From Streptomyces violens (lineage in GTDB: Bacteria; Actinomycetota; Actinomycetes; Streptomycetales; Streptomycetaceae), in contig NZ_JOBH01000014.1 of assembly GCF_000717745.1 (NCBI RefSeq), forward strand, positions 124,001 to 188,000: a stretch of DNA of 64,000 bases. Reading direction: 5' to 3'. The notes under the pieces are model-generated. The model was not told the DNA's origin and searched no databases. It saw nothing but the letters and a program-made list of their open reading frames with translations. Positions 9,745 to 17,146 of the stretch are shown here, piece by piece; the stretch's first letter is position 1; every line of letters starts with the position of its first letter. The translations under genes were made by a program, and so were the position numbers.

Positions 9745-10407
9745 TCAGCCGCTCGCCGCGTTCCGTACCGCGTCCTCGACCGGTACGTCGCCGCCGATCA
9801 GCTCCAGCGTCCGGCCGGCCGTCTTCGGCTCGTCCAGCAGGGCCACCAGCACCGCCGCCACGTCGTCCCGGGTGATGTCGCCCCGGCCGGTCGACTCCTC
9901 CAGCCGCACCCGCTCCGTGCCCGCGTCGTTCGTCAGCCGCCCCGGGCGCAGGATCGTCCAGTCCAGGCCCGCCCTGGCCCGTACGTCCGCGTCCGCCGCG
10001 CCCTTGGCGCGCAGATAGGCGGCGAACACCGGGTCCGTGCCCTCCGGCGGCTCACGGTCCGCTCCCATGGCCGAGATCACCACGAACCGCCGTACGCCCG
10101 CGGCCTCGGCGGCGTCGGCGAAGAGCGTGGCGGCTCCCAGGTCGACGGTCTCCTTCCGTTCGGCGCCGCTGCCGGGGCCCGCGCCCGCGGCGAAGACCGC
10201 GGCGTCCGCGCCCTCCAGATGCCGCGCGACCTGCTCGACCGTGGCCGACTCCAGGTCGCACACGACCGGTTCGGCGCCGGCGGCCAGAAGATCCCCGGCC
10301 TGCTCGGGCCGCCGGACGATGCCCGCGACCTCGTCCCCGCGCGCGGCGAGCAGACGCTCCAGCCGCAGCGCGATCTGACCATGTCCTCCTGCGATGACAA
10401 TGCGCAT
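9745..10407 (-). CDS. NAD(P)-binding NmrA/SDR-like protein
   Basis: 220-residue Rossmann-fold protein of the atypical SDR (NAD(P)H-binding, NmrA-like) group. The N-terminal nucleotide-binding motif is MRIVIAGGHGQIALRL, with GGHGQIA replacing the more common GxxGxxG, and FVVISAMGA and WTILRPGRLT follow as in relatives such as YwnB/YesF-type proteins. The substrate is unknown. The start at 10407 places the glycine motif at the N-terminus; the frame upstream is open by chance. It is probably an oxidoreductase or redox sensor. Confidence 0.85.
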   Translation of the reverse strand: MRIVIAGGHGQIALRLERLLAARGDEVAGIVRRPEQAGDLLAAGAEPVVCDLESATVEQVARHLEGADAAVFAAGAGPGSGAERKETVDLGAATLFADAAEAAGVRRFVVISAMGADREPPEGTDPVFAAYLRAKGAADADVRARAGLDWTILRPGRLTNDAGTERVRLEESTGRGDITRDDVAAVLVALLDEPKTAGRTLELIGGDVPVEDAVRNAASG

Positions 10408-10518
10408 GATCCCGACCGTACGCCCGCGCGCCGCGGGCCGGGCGCCGAAGCTCCGCACACGCCGCCGGGGGCGGGCGTTCCACGCCATCCGGCGCACAGC
10501 GCGCCCCCGGAGCGCGTC

Positions 10519-10569
10519 CGAAAAGCCCGCGCCCGGAGCGCTCCTGGGGCGCTTTCGAAAAGCCCGCGC
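10519..10569. repeat. Pair of direct repeats in a GC-rich spacer
   Basis: CGAAAAGCCCGCGC occurs at 10519-10532 and again at 10556-10569, just after the amidohydrolase stop on the minus strand. It may be part of a terminator or a decayed intergenic repeat. Confidence 0.4.
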
Positions 10570-10573
10570 GCCC

Positions 10574-11833
10574 TCAGCGCTGTGACTGCCGCGGCAGCTC
10601 CAGCGCCACCGTCGCCTCCGAGTCGCAGTACTCGCGTACCGCGCTCGTACGGGCCACCACCCGCCCCCGGTGCACCACGATCCGGCTGTACGCCAGGGAG
10701 AGCGCGGCCGCGATGCCGTCGCCGCGCACGGCCAGCAGCTCGGCAGGGAAGCCCGCCTCCACACGGACCTCCGGGAGCCCCAGCGTCTCCCGCGCCGCCG
10801 CGCTCACCGCGTCGTACGCGCCCTCCGGGCTCGCCTCGCCGCGCGCCGCCAGCAAGTAGGCGGCCTCCAGGGGGTCGCCCCGGCCGACCGGATTCGCCGC
10901 GTCCCGGAGCGCGCCGCTGCCCGCCGTGACGCGCACTCCGGCCGCCCGCAGCAGCCGCACCGGCGCCGGGCCCGTCACCTGCGAGGACGGCCGCTCCAGG
11001 CCCGCACAGTCGCCCTGTGGCAGGCAGACGACAGTGACCCCGGCCGCCGCCAGCTGCTCCGCGGCGCGCGCGGCGACCCGCCACGGCATCCGGGCCAGCC
11101 CCGCGCACGGCCCGATGGCCACGCCGGGCCGCAGCCCGCCTGCCATCGCCGCCAGCCGGCCCAGCCGGGCCGGATCGTCCCCGTCGGTGTGCAGGTCGAC
11201 CGGGCAGCCGGACTCGGCGGCCAGCTCCAGGACCGTTTCCGCATAGCCCGCCGGGTCGGGGTCCAGGTCGGGGCAGCCGCCGAGCACCGTGGCGCCCATC
11301 TTCACGGCGTCCCGCAGCATCGCGCGCGCGTCCGCGCCCGCCGCGCCGGTCAGCAGCCGCGGCACGGCCACCGCGGTGAGGTCGGCGAGCCCGTGCAGGG
11401 TGCGCCGGGCCTGCAGTACGGCCCCCAGGGAGCGCAGTCCGGAGACGTCCCCGATCCGTACGTGTGTCCGCAGCGCCGTCGCCCCGTGCCCGAGGTGGAG
11501 CAGCGCCGACTCCGTAGTGCGGCGCTGCACGTCGTCCGGGTCGTCGGAGGCGGGGCCGCGGCAGTCGGCGGTCAACGCCGTGTCGCAGTGCGCGTGCGGT
11601 TCGGCGGGGGCCGGCAGCAGCAGATAGCCGTGCAGGTCGATGCGGGGCCCTTGGGTGTCGAGGCTGCCGGTCGTGCCGACCGCCTCGATGTGCCCGCCGC
11701 CGAGCCGTACGTCCACCGTCCGGCCGTCGGCCAGCCGGGCTCCGCACAGCACCAGGGAGCCCGCGTCGGGCCGCTCGGACCGGCCGGCCCCGTGCGGCTG
11801 CCCCGGCTTCGGCTGCTGACTGCTGTCGGCCAT
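10574..11833 (-). CDS. Amidohydrolase-superfamily protein, cytosine-deaminase-like, probably catalytically divergent
   Basis: 419-residue protein resembling the CodA (cytosine deaminase) branch of the amidohydrolase superfamily. The first metal motif is present (His80-Ala-His82 in EPHAHCDTALTA), as is a His in VDLHTDG (His215). By eye, however, the positions equivalent to CodA Glu217, His246 and Asp313 are Gly, Cys243 and Gly307 (VTAGSGALRDAANP against CFGHDDVFDP). It may therefore use another substrate or have lost activity. ATG 11833 has AGGAG five bases upstream. The substrate is not assignable. Confidence 0.8.
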   Translation of the reverse strand: MADSSQQPKPGQPHGAGRSERPDAGSLVLCGARLADGRTVDVRLGGGHIEAVGTTGSLDTQGPRIDLHGYLLLPAPAEPHAHCDTALTADCRGPASDDPDDVQRRTTESALLHLGHGATALRTHVRIGDVSGLRSLGAVLQARRTLHGLADLTAVAVPRLLTGAAGADARAMLRDAVKMGATVLGGCPDLDPDPAGYAETVLELAAESGCPVDLHTDGDDPARLGRLAAMAGGLRPGVAIGPCAGLARMPWRVAARAAEQLAAAGVTVVCLPQGDCAGLERPSSQVTGPAPVRLLRAAGVRVTAGSGALRDAANPVGRGDPLEAAYLLAARGEASPEGAYDAVSAAARETLGLPEVRVEAGFPAELLAVRGDGIAAALSLAYSRIVVHRGRVVARTSAVREYCDSEATVALELPRQSQR

Positions 11834-11966
11834 CGCGCTCCTAGGGGGTGCAAGATCACGCAGCGTGGTCCGAGCCTAGGGCGCGGTACGGGCGCCTTCG
11901 AGCAGGCGCGGAATAGTCGTACCGGTGTGGTGTACGTGGCAGTTGTGGCGACGGGCCGATACGGAT

Positions 11967-11995
11967 TTCACGTTTGGCTGTCGGCCGTGTAATGT
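11967..11995 (+). promoter_or_regulatory. Candidate HrdB-type promoter of the tRNA-Thr/tRNA-Met/rpmG unit
   Basis: TTCACG and TAATGT are separated by 17 bases, and the -10 lies 11 bases before the mature tRNA-Thr. The -10 matches TANNNT; the -35 is imperfect. Confidence 0.45.
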
Positions 11996-12006
11996 CTTCA
12001 TCGCTC

Positions 12007-12079
12007 GCCCCAATAGCTCAGTCGGCAGAGCGTCTCCATGGTAAGGAGAAGGTCTACGGTTCGATTCCGTATTGGGGCT
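12007..12079 (+). tRNA. tRNA-Thr (GGT)
   Basis: 73 bases. The perfect acceptor stem is GCCCCAA/TTGGGGC, the D arm is AGCTCAGTCGG, and the anticodon stem TCTCC/GGAGA encloses ATGGTAA, giving GGT at 12040-12042. The T loop is TTCGATT. CCA is not encoded. Confidence 0.97.
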
Positions 12080-12125
12080 CTGGTGTGTGAGGTACCCGCC
12101 TTCGGGTGGGTCCCGCTCGCATCAC

Positions 12126-12198
12126 AGCGGTGTAGCTCAGTCGGTAGAGCAAGCGGCTCATAATCGCTGTGTCACCGGTTCAAGTCCGGTCACCGCTA
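12126..12198 (+). tRNA. tRNA-Met (CAT), elongator type
   Basis: 73 bases. The acceptor stem AGCGGTG/CACCGCT is fully paired including the first base pair, which distinguishes it from initiator tRNA. The anticodon stem AGCGG/TCGCT encloses CTCATAA, giving CAT. It lies 46 bases after tRNA-Thr and 88 bases before rpmG, so the three are probably cotranscribed. Confidence 0.95.
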
Positions 12199-12286
12199 CA
12201 TACAGTAGCCGATTGTGGGGTCGGTCCTCCGATCGGCTACTATTCATGCGTTAATCCGTCCAACTTGTTCGTCAAGGAGCACTCAC

Positions 12287-12451
12287 GTGGCTGCCACCGA
12301 CGTCCGCCCGAAGATCACGCTGGCCTGCGTGGAGTGCAAGGAGCGGAACTACATCACCAAGAAGAACCGGCGTAATGACCCGGACCGTCTTGAGATGAAG
12401 AAGCACTGCCCCCGTTGCAACTCGCACACCGCGCACCGCGAGACGCGATAA
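12287..12451 (+). CDS. rpmG: 50S ribosomal protein L33, zinc-binding form
   Basis: 54-residue large-subunit protein. It contains CVEC and CPRC, four cysteines that form the zinc ribbon of the C+ type. Streptomycetes usually also carry a cysteine-free paralogue under Zur control; that copy is not in this window. GTG 12287 is preceded by AAGGAG. The position after tRNA-Thr and tRNA-Met and before two MaoC genes matches the order seen in mycobacteria and other actinomycetes. Confidence 0.96.
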   Translation: MAATDVRPKITLACVECKERNYITKKNRRNDPDRLEMKKHCPRCNSHTAHRETR

Positions 12452-12482
12452 CAACAAAGGCACTGCTCAGATAAGCAGTTAC

Positions 12483-12518
12483 TACGAGGCCGCCCCCACA
12501 TTCGGGGGCGGCCTCGTA
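12483..12518 (+). terminator. Hairpin terminator after rpmG
   Basis: A long near-perfect stem, TACGAGGCCGCCCCC paired with GGGGGCGGCCTCGTA, with loop ACATTC lies 31 bases after the rpmG stop. No T-run follows. Confidence 0.75.
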
Positions 12519-12557
12519 GCGTTGGAGCCCGCGTGACACCCCTGGAGGTTGCGAGCC

Positions 12558-13013
12558 ATGGCGCTCGACCAGTCCTTTGTCGGACGGACCTACCCGCCCA
12601 CCGAGCCGTATGAAGTGGGCCGCGAGAAGATCCGGGAATTCGCCGAGTCGATCGGTGACGCGAACCCGGCGTACACGGACACCGAAGCCGCCAAGGCGCT
12701 CGGTCACCCCGATGTGATCGCCCCGCCGACTTTTGTCTTCGCGATCACTTTCAAGGCCGCGGGGCAGGTGGTCCAGGACCCGCAGCTGGGGCTGGACTAC
12801 AGCCGGGTGGTGCACGGCGACCAGAAGTTCGCCTACAGCCGTCCGGTGCGCGCCGGCGACCGCCTGACCGTGACCTCCACCATCGAGTCGATCAAGTCCC
12901 TCGCGGGCAACGACGTCCTCGACATCCGGGGTGAGGTGCACGACGAGGCCGGTGAGCACGTGGTGACGGCTATCACCAAGCTGGTGGCCCGCGCGGCCGA
13001 CGAGGAGGCCTGA
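12558..13013 (+). CDS. MaoC-fold dehydratase subunit, HadA-like
   Basis: 151-residue hotdog-fold protein related to the non-catalytic subunit HadA of the mycobacterial (3R)-hydroxyacyl-ACP dehydratase. The region GDANPAYTDTEAAKALGHPD aligns with the hydratase-2 motif, but the catalytic His is missing (Tyr in its place), as in HadA. ATG 12558 is used, with GGAGG nine bases upstream; an earlier in-frame TTG adds only three residues. Five bases separate it from its partner gene, so a heterodimer is likely. The acyl substrate in a mycolate-free organism is unknown. Confidence 0.88.
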   Translation: MALDQSFVGRTYPPTEPYEVGREKIREFAESIGDANPAYTDTEAAKALGHPDVIAPPTFVFAITFKAAGQVVQDPQLGLDYSRVVHGDQKFAYSRPVRAGDRLTVTSTIESIKSLAGNDVLDIRGEVHDEAGEHVVTAITKLVARAADEEA

Positions 13014-13018
13014 GAGCG

Positions 13019-13453
13019 ATGACGGCGAAGATCTCTTACGACGACGTCGAGGTCGGCACGGAGCTGCCCGCACAGTCGTTCCCCGTGACACGCGCCACTC
13101 TCGTCCAGTACGCGGGCGCCTCCGGCGACTTCAACCCGATCCACTGGAACGAGAAGTTCGCCAAGGAGGTGGGCCTGCCGGACGTGATCGCGCACGGCAT
13201 GTTCACGATGGCCGAGGCGGCCCGCGTGGTGACGGACTGGGCCGGCGACCCGGCCGCGGTGGCCGAGTACGGCGTGCGCTTCACCAAGCCGGTGGTCGTG
13301 CCGAACGATGACCAGGGCGCGGTGATCGAGGTGTCCGGCAAGGTCGCGGCGAAGCTGGATGATGACGCGCGGACGGTGCGGGTCGACCTGACGGCCGTGA
13401 GTGCCGGGCAGAAGGTGCTGGGGATGTCTCGGGCGGTTGTGCGGCTCGCCTGA
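13019..13453 (+). CDS. MaoC-fold dehydratase subunit, HadB-like (catalytic)
   Basis: 144-residue hotdog protein with an intact hydratase-2 motif: Asp37 and His42 in GDFNPIHWNEKFAKEVGLPD, followed by VIAHGMFTMA. This is the catalytic half corresponding to HadB. It starts five bases after the HadA-like gene and probably forms a complex with it. In Mycobacterium the same pair sits between rpmG and tRNA-Trp/secE and serves FAS-II; here a role in fatty-acid or secondary acyl-chain dehydration is inferred. Confidence 0.9.
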   Translation: MTAKISYDDVEVGTELPAQSFPVTRATLVQYAGASGDFNPIHWNEKFAKEVGLPDVIAHGMFTMAEAARVVTDWAGDPAAVAEYGVRFTKPVVVPNDDQGAVIEVSGKVAAKLDDDARTVRVDLTAVSAGQKVLGMSRAVVRLA

Positions 13454-13469
13454 GGCGCTCGCTACGTGA

Positions 13470-13503
13470 GGGGCCGCTCCCGGCCGGTGCCGGGGGCGGC
13501 CCC
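13470..13503 (+). terminator. Hairpin between hadB-like gene and murB
   Basis: GGGGCCGC pairs with GCGGCCCC at 13470-13477 and 13496-13503 with GC-rich inner pairing. It lies directly before the murB -10 element. Confidence 0.5.
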
Positions 13504-13504
13504 G

Positions 13505-13510
13505 TACTCT
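13505..13510 (+). promoter_or_regulatory. Candidate -10 element of murB
   Basis: TACTCT matches the HrdB -10 consensus and ends seven bases before the murB GTG. A transcript initiating from it would be leaderless. No convincing -35 is visible. Confidence 0.35.
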
Positions 13511-13517
13511 GGGGGGC

Positions 13518-14573
13518 GTGCAGGAACTTCACGACGCCCCCCTCGCCCCCCTGACCACCTTTCGGCTCGGCGGGAATGCCGCGCGGCTCGTCACGGCCAC
13601 GACCGACGACGAGGTGATCGCCGCCGTCCGCGCGGCCGACGCGAGCGGCACCCCGCTGCTGATCATCGGCGGTGGCTCCAACCTCGTCATCGGCGACAAG
13701 GGCTTCGAGGGCACCGCGCTGCGCATCGCGACCCGCGGCTTCGACCTGGACGGCACGGCGCTGACCCTGGCCGCCGGCGAGAACTGGTCCGAGGCCGTGG
13801 CCCGTACGGTCGAGGCCGGCCTGGCGGGCGTCGAGTGCCTGGCCGGCATCCCCGGCTCCGCGGGCGCCACGCCGATCCAGAACGTGGGCGCGTACGGCCA
13901 GGAAGTGTCGGCCACCATCACCGAAGTGATCGCCTTTGATCGCCAGGCGGACGAGACGGTGACGCTGACGAACGCCGAGTGCGACTTCTCGTACCGGCAC
14001 AGCCGCTTCAAGGAGCACCCCGACCGGTACGTCGTGCTGCGTGTCCGCTTCGCCCTGGAGGACGCTGGCGGCCTGTCCGCGCCGATCAAGTACCCCGAGA
14101 CGGCCCGCGTGCTCGGCGTCGAGGCCGGGGACCGGGTGCCCGCCGCGACCGCCCGCGAGACGGTTCTCAAGCTGCGCGCCGGCAAGGGCATGGTCCTGGA
14201 CCCGGAGGACCACGACACCTGGTCGGCGGGGTCCTTCTTCACCAACCCGATCCTCACGGCCGAGGAGTACCGGGAGTTCGTCGACCGGGTGCACGAGCGG
14301 CTCGGCGCGGATGTCATGCCGCCCGCCTTCCCCACGGGGGACGGGCGTACGAAGACGTCCGCCGCCTGGGTGATCGACAAGGCCGGCTTCACCAAGGGGT
14401 ACGGCGAAGGCCCGGCCCGTATCTCCACCAAGCACACGCTCGCACTCACCAATCGGGGCGCGGCGACGACGGAGGACCTGCTCGCGCTGGCCCGTGAGGT
14501 GCGCGACGGGGTGCGCGCGGCCTTCGGGGTGACGCTGGTGAACGAGCCGGTGATGGTGGGCGTCGGCCTCTGA
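13518..14573 (+). CDS. murB: UDP-N-acetylmuramate dehydrogenase
   Basis: FAD-dependent enzyme that reduces UDP-GlcNAc-enolpyruvate to UDP-MurNAc in peptidoglycan synthesis, cytoplasmic. It has 351 residues. The FAD-binding PP-loop reads PLLIIGGGSNLVI. The type I Tyr motif is SYRHSRFK, the proton-donor Ser lies in AGSFFTNP, and the C-terminal Glu in LVNEPVMVG. GTG 13518 has no clear Shine-Dalgarno sequence and sits just after a -10-like element, consistent with a leaderless mRNA. Confidence 0.96.
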   Translation: MQELHDAPLAPLTTFRLGGNAARLVTATTDDEVIAAVRAADASGTPLLIIGGGSNLVIGDKGFEGTALRIATRGFDLDGTALTLAAGENWSEAVARTVEAGLAGVECLAGIPGSAGATPIQNVGAYGQEVSATITEVIAFDRQADETVTLTNAECDFSYRHSRFKEHPDRYVVLRVRFALEDAGGLSAPIKYPETARVLGVEAGDRVPAATARETVLKLRAGKGMVLDPEDHDTWSAGSFFTNPILTAEEYREFVDRVHERLGADVMPPAFPTGDGRTKTSAAWVIDKAGFTKGYGEGPARISTKHTLALTNRGAATTEDLLALAREVRDGVRAAFGVTLVNEPVMVGVGL

Positions 14574-14632
14574 GGGCCGCGACGCGGCCCCTGTAGGCGG
14601 CCGCCGCGCGCTTCAGTAGGCCCGCGCGCGCC

Positions 14633-15271
14633 CTAGTAGGCCACGCCCACCCCCTGCTTCACCGTTGCCGGGTCGCCGGCCATCGCGAGCATCGCGTGGG
14701 CCACGTCGGCGCGCGAGATCGTGCGGCCGCTGCGCGGGGTGCCGCCGATGGTCGTGCGGTACGTGCCGGTCATGGGTCCGTCGGTCAGCTTCGGCGGGCG
14801 GACGGCGGTCCAGTCCGTCGCGGAGCGGGCCAGCTCGGCCTCCATGGCGGTGAGGTCGGTGTAGATGTCCTTCAGGAGCGTGCCGATCAGCGCCCGTATG
14901 GCGCGGTCGAGAAGCGGCTCGCCCTCGGGGACGGGGCCGACCGGCGCGGCGCTCACCACCAGGAGCCGCCGCACGTCCGCCGCCTCCAGGGCACGCAGTA
15001 CGGGAACGGTCACCCGGGTGGCGGTCCCCGCGTCCTTACGGGAGCGCGCGCCCAGCCCGGAGAAGACCACGTCCCGCCCCGCCACCGCCGGGCGCAGCGC
15101 CTCGGGGTCCGAAAGGTCCGCGCGGAACACCTCCAGGCCCGCCCCCGAGACCGTCAGCCGCGCCGGATCGCGGACCACGGCCGTCACCTCGTGGCCCGCC
15201 GCCAGTCCCTGCCTGACGATCTCCTGACCGATGCCGCCGGTCGCGCCGAAAACCGTGAGCTTCAACGTCAT
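14633..15271 (-). CDS. NAD(P)-binding SDR/NmrA-like protein under divergent TetR control
   Basis: 212-residue Rossmann protein with N-terminal VFGATGGIGQEIVRQGL and later LLVVSAAPVGP and WTAVRPPKLTDG, as in NAD(P)H-binding atypical SDRs. ATG 15271 has AGGAGG upstream on the minus strand; the open frame extends to 15307 but lacks such a site. It is transcribed away from a TetR gene with a palindrome between them, so it is probably the regulator's target. The substrate is unknown. Confidence 0.85.
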   Translation of the reverse strand: MTLKLTVFGATGGIGQEIVRQGLAAGHEVTAVVRDPARLTVSGAGLEVFRADLSDPEALRPAVAGRDVVFSGLGARSRKDAGTATRVTVPVLRALEAADVRRLLVVSAAPVGPVPEGEPLLDRAIRALIGTLLKDIYTDLTAMEAELARSATDWTAVRPPKLTDGPMTGTYRTTIGGTPRSGRTISRADVAHAMLAMAGDPATVKQGVGVAY

Positions 15272-15301
15272 GATGCCCGCGCCTCCTGGGGGTGGGTAAG
15301 T

Positions 15302-15325
15302 ACTCACTCACCCCTTAGAGTGAGT
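15302..15325. promoter_or_regulatory. Perfect palindrome between reductase and TetR genes (operator)
   Basis: ACTCACTC and GAGTGAGT are perfect 8-bp inverted repeats separated by eight bases, ending two bases before the TetR start codon. Their size and position are typical of a TetR-family operator serving both divergent promoters. Confidence 0.75.
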
Positions 15326-15327
15326 GA

Positions 15328-15936
15328 ATGCCCACCCCGAAGTCAACGCCCGCCAGAATCCTCGACGCCGCCCACGAACTGCTGCGTACAACCGGCCTCG
15401 CGCGCACCACCACCAAGGAGATCGCGCGCGCCGCCGGCTGCTCCGAGGCGGCGCTCTACAAGCACTTCGCGAACAAGGAAGAGATCTTCGTACGGGTACT
15501 GAAGGAGCGGCTGCCCGGCGTCGGCCCGCTCCTGGAGGAGCTCACCGCCGATCCGGGGGAGCGCACCGTCGAGGAGTGCCTGACCGCCGTCGCCCGCCGG
15601 GCCATGGACCTCTACGCGCAGACGCTGCCGATCGCCGGCTCGCTCTTCGCCGAGCCCGCGCTGCTGCGGCGGCACCGGGAGGGCCTGGCGGAGCTGGGCA
15701 CGGGGCCGCACGAACCGCGCGACCAGCTCGCCCGCTACCTGCGCCGGGAGCGCGACCGCGGCCGCATCCGTCCCGACGCCGACCCCGAGGCCGCCGCCGC
15801 GCTGCTGCTCGGCGCCTGCTTCCAGCGCGCCTTCTTCACCGCCTTCTCGGAAGGCACGGGGACGGAAACGGGGACGGAGCCCACGGGCGACTTCGCGGCG
15901 GAGGTGGCCCGGACGGTCCTCAGGGGCATCGCCTGA
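15328..15936 (+). CDS. TetR family transcriptional regulator
   Basis: 202-residue repressor. The N-terminal helix-turn-helix occupies about residues 8-55 and includes TTTKEIARAAGCSEAALYKHF, followed by NKEEIF as in the family. The C-terminal ligand domain is Ala/Arg/Glu-rich and has no recognisable ligand motif. ATG 15328 directly abuts the palindrome at 15302-15325 and no Shine-Dalgarno sequence fits, so the mRNA may be leaderless and the operator may overlap the promoter. It likely represses itself and the divergent reductase. Confidence 0.9.
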   Translation: MPTPKSTPARILDAAHELLRTTGLARTTTKEIARAAGCSEAALYKHFANKEEIFVRVLKERLPGVGPLLEELTADPGERTVEECLTAVARRAMDLYAQTLPIAGSLFAEPALLRRHREGLAELGTGPHEPRDQLARYLRRERDRGRIRPDADPEAAAALLLGACFQRAFFTAFSEGTGTETGTEPTGDFAAEVARTVLRGIA

Positions 15937-15974
15937 GGCGCCGGGGGCCTCCTACGGGGCCGCCCGGCGCCTCA
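15934..15974. terminator. Shared bidirectional terminator built on two stop codons
   Basis: TGAGGCGCCGGG and CCCGGCGCCTCA form a perfect 12-bp stem. Its outer three bases are the TetR stop codon on one side and the deaminase stop codon, on the other strand, on the other side. Confidence 0.7.
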
Positions 15975-16991
15975 CTCCGCCAGCCACGCGTCGATGTCCG
16001 CCAGCATGCGCCGCTGCTCCTCCAGGGGTGCGCGCGAGCCGCGTACCGACTGCCGGGCCAGTTCGGCCAGTTCGGCGTCCGAGAAGCCGTGGTGCTCGCG
16101 CGCGATCTCGTACTGCGCGGCCAGCCGGGCCCCGAAGAGCAGCGGGTCGTCGGCCCCGAGTGCCATCGGCACCCCGGCGTCGAACAGCGTCCGTAGGGGC
16201 ACGTCGTCCGGCTTCTCGTAGACGCCCAGCGCCACGTTCGAGGCCGGGCAGACCTCGCAGGTCACCCCGGAGTCCGCGAGCCGCTTCACCAGGTACGGGT
16301 CCTCCGCCGCCCGTACACCGTGCCCGACCCGGCCCGCGTGCAGATCGTCCAGGCAGTCCCGGACGCTGGCGGGCCCCGACAGCTCACCGCCGTGCGGCGC
16401 GGCCAGCAGCCCGCCGTCCCGGGCGATCGCGAACGCCCGGTCGAAGTCGCGTGCGAAACCGCGCCGTTCGTCGTTGGAGAGGCCGAAACCCACCACCCCG
16501 TGGTCGGCGTAGCGCACCGCCAGACGGGCCAGCGTGCGGGCGTCCAGGGGGTGTTTCATGCGGTTCGCGGCGACCAGGACGCGCATCCCGAGACCGGTCT
16601 CGCGGGAGGCGGTCGCCACCGCGTCGAGAATGACCTCCAGCGCCGGGATCAGCCCGCCCAGCCGGGGCGCGTACGAGGTGGGGTCCACCTGGATCTCCAG
16701 CCAGCGGGAGCCGTCCCTGACGTCCTCCTCGGCCGTCTCGCGCACCAGCCGCTGGATGTCCTCGGGCGATCTCAGGCAGGACCGCGCGATGTCGTACAGC
16801 CGCTGGAATCTGAACCAGCCCCGCTCGTCGGTCGCCCGGAGCTTCGGCGGCTCGCCACTGCTGAGCGCCTCGGGCAGATGGACGCCGTACTTGTCGGCGA
16901 GCTCCAGCAGGGTCGAGGACCGCATGGACCCGGTGAAGTGCAGATGGAGATGGGCCTTGGGCAGCAGACGGAGATCTCGGACACGCACCAT
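15972..16991 (-). CDS. Adenosine deaminase family protein
   Basis: 339-residue metal-dependent deaminase. Zinc ligands appear as His16/His18 in AHLHLHFTGS, His in APHGGE, and the Asp pair in ALGADDPLLFG; HGVRAAEDP and ASNVALG are also family-like. The residue corresponding to the ribose-contacting Asp of adenosine deaminases (LDG) is Thr20 (FTG), so the true substrate may not be adenosine. ATG 16991 begins just before the first motif, but its ribosome site is weak; an upstream ATG at 17060 would add 23 unlikely residues. Confidence 0.85.
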   Translation of the reverse strand: MVRVRDLRLLPKAHLHLHFTGSMRSSTLLELADKYGVHLPEALSSGEPPKLRATDERGWFRFQRLYDIARSCLRSPEDIQRLVRETAEEDVRDGSRWLEIQVDPTSYAPRLGGLIPALEVILDAVATASRETGLGMRVLVAANRMKHPLDARTLARLAVRYADHGVVGFGLSNDERRGFARDFDRAFAIARDGGLLAAPHGGELSGPASVRDCLDDLHAGRVGHGVRAAEDPYLVKRLADSGVTCEVCPASNVALGVYEKPDDVPLRTLFDAGVPMALGADDPLLFGARLAAQYEIAREHHGFSDAELAELARQSVRGSRAPLEEQRRMLADIDAWLAE

Positions 16992-17066
16992 TCCAGGATC
17001 TTGCCGCACACAACCGCCGATCCGGTAGGCCCAGCCTCGAACGAAGGATTGTGTGAACATGCGAAC

Positions 17067-17097
17067 GGCGGATCCCGGACAACTTCCGGGATCCGCC
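17067..17097. terminator. Perfect hairpin between aspC and the deaminase gene
   Basis: GGCGGATCCCGG and CCGGGATCCGCC form a perfect 12-bp stem with a 7-base loop, 50 bases beyond the aspC stop. It probably terminates aspC transcription on the minus strand. Confidence 0.75.
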
Positions 17098-17146
17098 GCC
17101 TCAACCGCCTCATGCGAGGCGCCTCACCTCCGAGAATCCGGAGGTC

